DNA from: Nicotiana tabacum
Lineage: Eukaryota > Streptophyta > Magnoliopsida > Solanales > Solanaceae
Length of the DNA stretch: 64,000 bases
Assembly (NCBI RefSeq): GCF_000715075.1
Contig: NC_134095.1
Location: 12,342,222 to 12,406,221, forward strand
Direction: 5' to 3'
A program made the translations under genes and the position numbers. The notes beneath the pieces were generated by a model. It ran no database searches. It was not told where the DNA came from and saw nothing but the letters and a program-made list of their open reading frames with translations. Shown here one piece after another: positions 60,220-64,000 of this stretch; position 1 is the first letter of the stretch; every line of letters begins with the position of its first letter.

Positions 60220-60291
<72 letters not shown>

Positions 60292-61770
60292 GTTTCACTT
60301 AAGGGGAAATTTCCCCCTTACAAGGTTAGAAAAGAGGCTTACCTCGTTTCAAGCCTACTTCCAACTCAAGAATGCGTTCAAACTCTCAAACCGGAGCCGT
60401 ACAATCCGAAACTATTCAAATAGTGTATAAGTTCATCATTATAGGTTTATAAATTCACATTCTAGCTATTAAAGCGATTATCCAACCCCAAAGGCAAGGT
60501 TCCTAAAATTCAACCCCGGACCCATGTGCCGGATTCCGGAAATTTTCAAAGGAAGTTGTTACCCATAACCTAAGGATCAAGAATATATGATTTTTACTTC
60601 ATTCCATAACGAATTCCGTGGTTAAATCTTATTTTTATCAAAACCCTAGGTTTTGCTCTAATCCCATAATTTTCACTAATCTTTGCATGTTAATCTACCC
60701 AAAATCCAAGTATTTAACCACATATAGTAGGAATTACTTACCTCTAAAAGCTTGGTAAAAATCCTCACTCAAGAGCTCCAAAATCGCCCAACCTTTGAGT
60801 GGAAATGAGCCAAAAATGGCTAAATCCCGCAATAAATGAAGGTCACTGCCTTCAGTGATTTCCGCATCTGCAGTCTTGGGCTGCACCTATGCCCACTGCA
60901 TCTGCGAAATTTTTTTGGGCTGGCTAGGCCTCTTCTATGGGAAGACAACCGCTTTTGCGCAAAGAGGCTTCTTTTGCGTTCCTGGGCTGACTACCCATGG
61001 CCGCATCTGCGATGGCCCAGCCGCTTCTGCGGGCTTACACCTGCGGCTGGCCAACCACAGGTGCGGTTATGACAGAAGCTTGGAGCTTCAGCTCCTTCCC
61101 ACATTTTCAACTAAGCTCGAGCCTCGTCCGATTGATGCTCGAGGCCCCTGGGGCCTGCCCGAACACACCCACAACTTTGTAAGGATAAAACGGACTCGCT
61201 CGAACCCTCAAAATGTCAGAAACAACATAAAAACTAGAAATCACACCCTAAAACCAATTGATTCAAACTTATGAACTTCAAGTTCTTCAATTTACTTCCA
61301 ACAAGACGAAACACACTTATACTACTCGGATTGACACCAAATTTTGCGTGCAAGTATTAAATGACATTACAAAAATATTCTCAATATCAGAATTCCATTC
61401 GGACCTTGATAACACAAAAACCCGCTCCAAACCAAATTTAAAGAACTTCAAAATCCTTAAGGAAGCAACTTTCACTATTAGGCACCAAAATGCTCTTGGG
61501 TCATCCAAAACCCGATCCGGACATACACCCAAGTTCGAAATCATCATACGAACCTATTGGAACCATCAAATCCTAATTTCGAGGTCGTTTACGCAAAATA
61601 TTGACTGAAGTCAAACTTGACCTTTTAAGCCAACCTTAAGGAACCAAGTGTTCTGATTTCAACCCCAACTCTTAAAATCCCGAACCAACCATCCCCGTAA
61701 GTCATAAATTAGTAAAAGAAAATATAGGAATGTGGTTCTAGAAAGTAAAACGACCAATCGGATCATTACA
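59232..61770 (-). repeat. 5' LTR of element C
   Basis: 2539 bp. The minus strand starts TGTAATGATCCGATTGG at 61770 and ends GGTCGTGACA at 59232. GC-rich motifs lie at 61080-60850. It is colinear with 28673-31288, apart from a TA-repeat expansion (60222-60290) and a few deletions. Confidence 0.93.
60222..60290. repeat. (TA)n microsatellite in element C 5' LTR
   Basis: About 33 TA units. The matching place in the 3' LTR (about 29836-29845) has only four to five. Confidence 0.95.
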
Positions 61771-61952
61771 GCTATGGAATATAATTATTTAAAAGGGTAT
61801 TTATTTTAAATAAATAAGGTATCAACATTTGCTATAGGAAATAAAAATTCCTTGTTTTAATCGATTGACTTGATATGATCGATGCAAACATTGATAACAA
61901 ACTTAACCTTGTGTTGTGCCTTGTCTTAGTGCAACTTGATGTGTCTATTGGA

Positions 61953-62075
61953 TGGCAAAAGCAACTAATCCACTCTCCACCCAAAGGTCACTTCAAATTA
62001 AACATGACTGGTGCCTCAACTGGACGCACAAGTAAGGCGGGCCTAGTTAGGAATAATAATGAAGACTGCCACTAA
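61953..62075 (+). pseudogene. RNase H-like (RVT_3-type) fragment
   Basis: The frame reads WQKQLIHSPPKGHFKLNMTGASTGRTSKAGLVRNNNEDC before TAA at 62073-62075. The pattern PPxGxFKLNxDGA...AGxGxxxRN is the start of the RNase H domain found at the end of plant LINE pol genes and in related small host ORFs. The expected catalytic Asp in NxDGA is Thr here (NMTGA). About 40 residues remain and nothing follows, so it is a fragment. Confidence 0.6.
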
Positions 62076-62171
62076 TGCAGAATTATTTAGAGAAATTTAA
62101 AAATATCCAGATTTACAAGTGGTAATTGAAAAATAGCAAGTGAACAAAAATATTGTTCAAAATTCAAAAAA

Positions 62172-62322
62172 TATACCAGCATAATATACTGGAGTTCGAA
62201 TTCTTTACATTTGAACTTCCAGCATAATATGCTGGAAGTTCATACACAGATGATCCACTCTGCAGTATATTATACTGGAACTTTTTGTGTGTTGGAGTTC
62301 CAATATAATATGCTGGAAGTTC
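62172..62322. repeat. Cluster of CCAGCATAATATGCTGG palindromes
   Basis: Four imperfect copies at about 62176-62195, 62217-62241, 62262-62283 and 62296-62322, each reading GGAACTTCCAGCATAATATGCTGGAAGTTC or part of it. Each can form a hairpin. The preceding AAATATCCAGATTTACAAGTGG context occurs widely in Solanaceae introns and intergenic DNA as far as I recall. Confidence 0.65.
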
Positions 62323-62388
62323 ATACACATGCAGGGGTGGATCTATGTACATGGTTCGGGGTGGTACGCCACCCGTAAGCTTCGGCGA

Positions 62389-62397
<9 letters not shown>

Positions 62398-62427
<30 letters not shown>
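62398..62427. repeat. (TG)n microsatellite
   Basis: About 14 TG units within the hAT left end, flanked by ATATATAT. Confidence 0.92.
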
Positions 62428-62431
<4 letters not shown>

Positions 62432-62436
<5 letters not shown>

Positions 62437-63288
62437 AAAAAATAGTATATATATTTATAGTGCCACCCACAGAACAAAAGTGCCTAAGGTGCCAGTGGCA
62501 AAGGTCCATCTTTTTTTTCTGCTGGTTGTGAGTTCAAATCCAGCACACAACACATTTTTTATGTTAAATATTTTACTTTTAACTAATAAGATAAAGTAAT
62601 AATAAAAAGCTTTATAAGTAAAATAAGATTTCTAGGAAGCTAAAAGCCTTCCTCACTTTCCCATTTCCCAAAATTATCTCCTAACTCCCCAACCTCGTCT
62701 CCAGCAAAAAATTAATCCCAATTCCTAACTTCCCAACCCCCACTTTGCTTGTCCAATTTCGGTTCTCACGCTTGCGGCTCACCTCTTCACTTCTTCTCTT
62801 TTGCTGTTTCAAAGCACGTTTGTTCACTGGTCACTGCTCTATGGCCACTATTATAAAGCTTCCTCACTTCCTCTTGTTTATTTCTTCATCCTATGTGGGC
62901 TGTGACTATTTTTTCTCCATTAAATATATATTTTTCTGTTTTTTTTTTGTATTTAATTGGATTTTGATATTCTTGCAAAACTTTATTGTCACTTGTGATT
63001 TATTTGTTATGTATTTCTTTGGTTTTGTTGAAAATCCTATGCCACTTAAATGGTTTCATTGTAGAAATTAATTTCGTGGCTAAAAGAGAAAGAACATCCC
63101 CAATATTTTTGACCAAGAAAAATTCAAAATTAACTCCATTTTAACAATAAAAAGTATTAGGAAAGTTGAATAATTTTCATTGGCTAAGCTTATTGATGGT
63201 ATAAAGTAGTAGAAATTATTCTATATTCCATAGTGAGCTACATAGAAAGATTTCTCACTAGAATGAGCTTTATAGGAATTGAATTCAG
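62432..63288 (+). other. hAT 5' non-coding region
   Basis: It contains pyrimidine-rich sequence at 62640-62760 (CTTCCTCACTTTCCCATTTCCC), likely a leader, followed by T-rich, intron-like DNA. No frame matches a known domain. Confidence 0.5.
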
Positions 63289-64000
63289 ATGGATAAATTT
63301 GTCACAAGGTTGGACCATTCTCAACCAAGTCCTAGTTGTCAATCCTTGAGCCAAGCGAATGCCAATGTTTCCCATCTTATAAATGAACTCGATTTGGGCT
63401 CGCTTAAAGGCGATCCAGGTACCTATCGCAGATTACCACCCTCGAATACGAGATGAAGTAAGGAAACGTTATATTCAACAAGGTCCTTGCTAACCTTTCA
63501 AGCATCAATTTCCCAAAACTCAAATAGGAGGAAGAATGCGTCAATTTGTTCCAAGTTGATTCAAGGTCCAATTTTGTAAATGGTTGGAGTATAGTGTGAA
63601 GAAAGATGCGGCATATTGCTTATGTTGTCATTTGTTCAAAAATGAATTTATTCATGGAAGTACGGGCAAATTTTATACAAAGAATGGCTTTAGGGCTTGG
63701 AATAAGGGCCTTGAAAGATTTCGTTTACATGTTGGTGATGTTAATAGTGTCCATGATAAATGTTTCAAGAAGATGCTAGACTTATCAAATCAACATCAAT
63801 CAATTCAAGTTGTTTTTGATAAGCACCCCGCTAAGTTGAAAAGCGAGTATCGGATGCGTTTAGAAGCATCAATTGATGTGACAAGACTTTTATTGTTGTA
63901 TGGATTGCCTTTTGGGGATCATGATGAAAGTGAAACTTCAACTAATCAAAGCCTCCTTCTAGGATTCTTACAATGGTATGGGGACAAGCATCCGGATGTG
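63289..64000 (+). pseudogene. hAT transposase, zf-TTF N-terminal region (broken, runs off window)
   Basis: ATG at 63289 (MDKFVTRLDHSQPSPSCQ) leads into ELDLGSLKGDPGTYRRLPP, typical of the start of plant TTF-zinc-finger hAT transposases. A one-base insertion near 63441 breaks the frame. The next frame (from about 63446) reads VRKRYIQQGPC, TAA, PFKHQFPKTQIGGRMRQF, a TGA in place of the usual Trp, then FCKWLEYSVKKDAAYCLCCHLFKN (TTF finger Cys residues), GFRAWNKGLERFRLHVGDVNSVH, and KLKSEYRMRLEASIDVTRLLLLYGLPFGDHDES, which matches the start of the DUF4371-type region. The catalytic core and dimerisation domain would lie beyond 64000. This copy cannot make transposase. Confidence 0.82.

Larger units (their letters stand above)
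61771..62331. other. Host DNA between element C and the hAT element
   Basis: It begins with the second GCTAT copy and continues the sequence interrupted at 28672. It holds an RNase H-like fragment (61953-62075) and a palindromic repeat cluster (62172-62322). Confidence 0.6.
62332..64000 (+). mobile_element. hAT transposon, left part
   Basis: The left end CAGGGGTGGATC at 62332 is the CAGGGGYGG type of hAT terminal inverted repeat and is followed by subterminal GGGTGGTACGCCACCC. The preceding 8 bp TACACATG would be the TSD. A hAT transposase frame begins at 63289. The right end lies beyond the window, so TIR and TSD pairing cannot be checked. Confidence 0.68.

Noticed and set aside
62520..62550. 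B-box-like GTTCAAATCC suggesting a tRNA gene or SINE
   Set aside because: No A box at the right distance and no cloverleaf; it lies inside the hAT left region.
62745..63071. 108-codon Phe-rich frame in the hAT element
   Set aside because: T-rich leader or intron-like DNA; no domain, and the real transposase start is at 63289.

Overview
The window is plant nuclear DNA made almost entirely of nested transposable elements. I see no intact host gene, rRNA, tRNA gene, organellar sequence or CRISPR array. The LTR families (chromodomain-bearing Ty3/gypsy elements of the Tekay/Del type, an Athila-type element, and LTRs carrying short GC-rich motifs) and the CCAGCATAATATGCTGG-type dispersed repeats suggest Solanaceae, most likely Nicotiana or a relative. 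That attribution is family recollection, not a database result. Element boundaries below come from TG...CA ends, primer-binding sites (PBS), polypurine tracts (PPT) and target-site duplications (TSDs) read by eye.

Layout. (1) 1-1135: 5' part of a minus-strand Tekay-like LTR, cut by the window edge. (2) 1316-12799: element A, a minus-strand Ty3/gypsy chromovirus with broken gag-pol; its 3' LTR is split by a truncated foreign LTR at 2310-4797. (3) 12800-13043: short host flank with an exon-like open stretch. (4) 13044-26812: element F, a 13.8-kb minus-strand Athila-type element with gag, PR, RT/RNase H, integrase and an extra 3' env-position ORF. A promoter-like and splice-like region lies between pol and that ORF. 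(5) 26813-28672: AT-rich host DNA with a TGAATACA-type repeat field and a gene fragment (E2F-type site plus start of an ORF). (6) 28673-61770: element C, a minus-strand Tekay chromovirus with perfect GCTAT TSDs. It began at about 10.4 kb and was expanded to 33 kb by later insertions: element B (32897-43340, plus strand, full length), solo LTR D1 (43354-47302, minus) which itself contains solo LTR D2 (43507-45779, plus), and element E (49802-58086, plus, largely non-coding interior). (7) 61771-62331: host DNA with an RNase H-like fragment and a palindromic repeat cluster. (8) 62332-64000: left part of a hAT transposon whose zf-TTF-type transposase gene is broken and runs off the window.

How the parts relate. 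Every retroelement gene is a pseudogene. The three Tekay polyproteins each lost the RT catalytic Asp-Asp by a different change. Many stops in element B look like CAG to TAG changes, as expected from decay of CHG-methylated DNA. Insertion order follows from nesting: C entered first, then B, D1 and E; D2 entered D1. The most interesting signals are a candidate internal promoter plus branch point and 3' splice site ahead of the Athila env-position ORF, splice-like signals that recur inside Tekay-type LTRs, GC-rich motif clusters just upstream of the TATA box in unrelated LTR families, and element E, which has B-like ends but an interior I mostly cannot identify.
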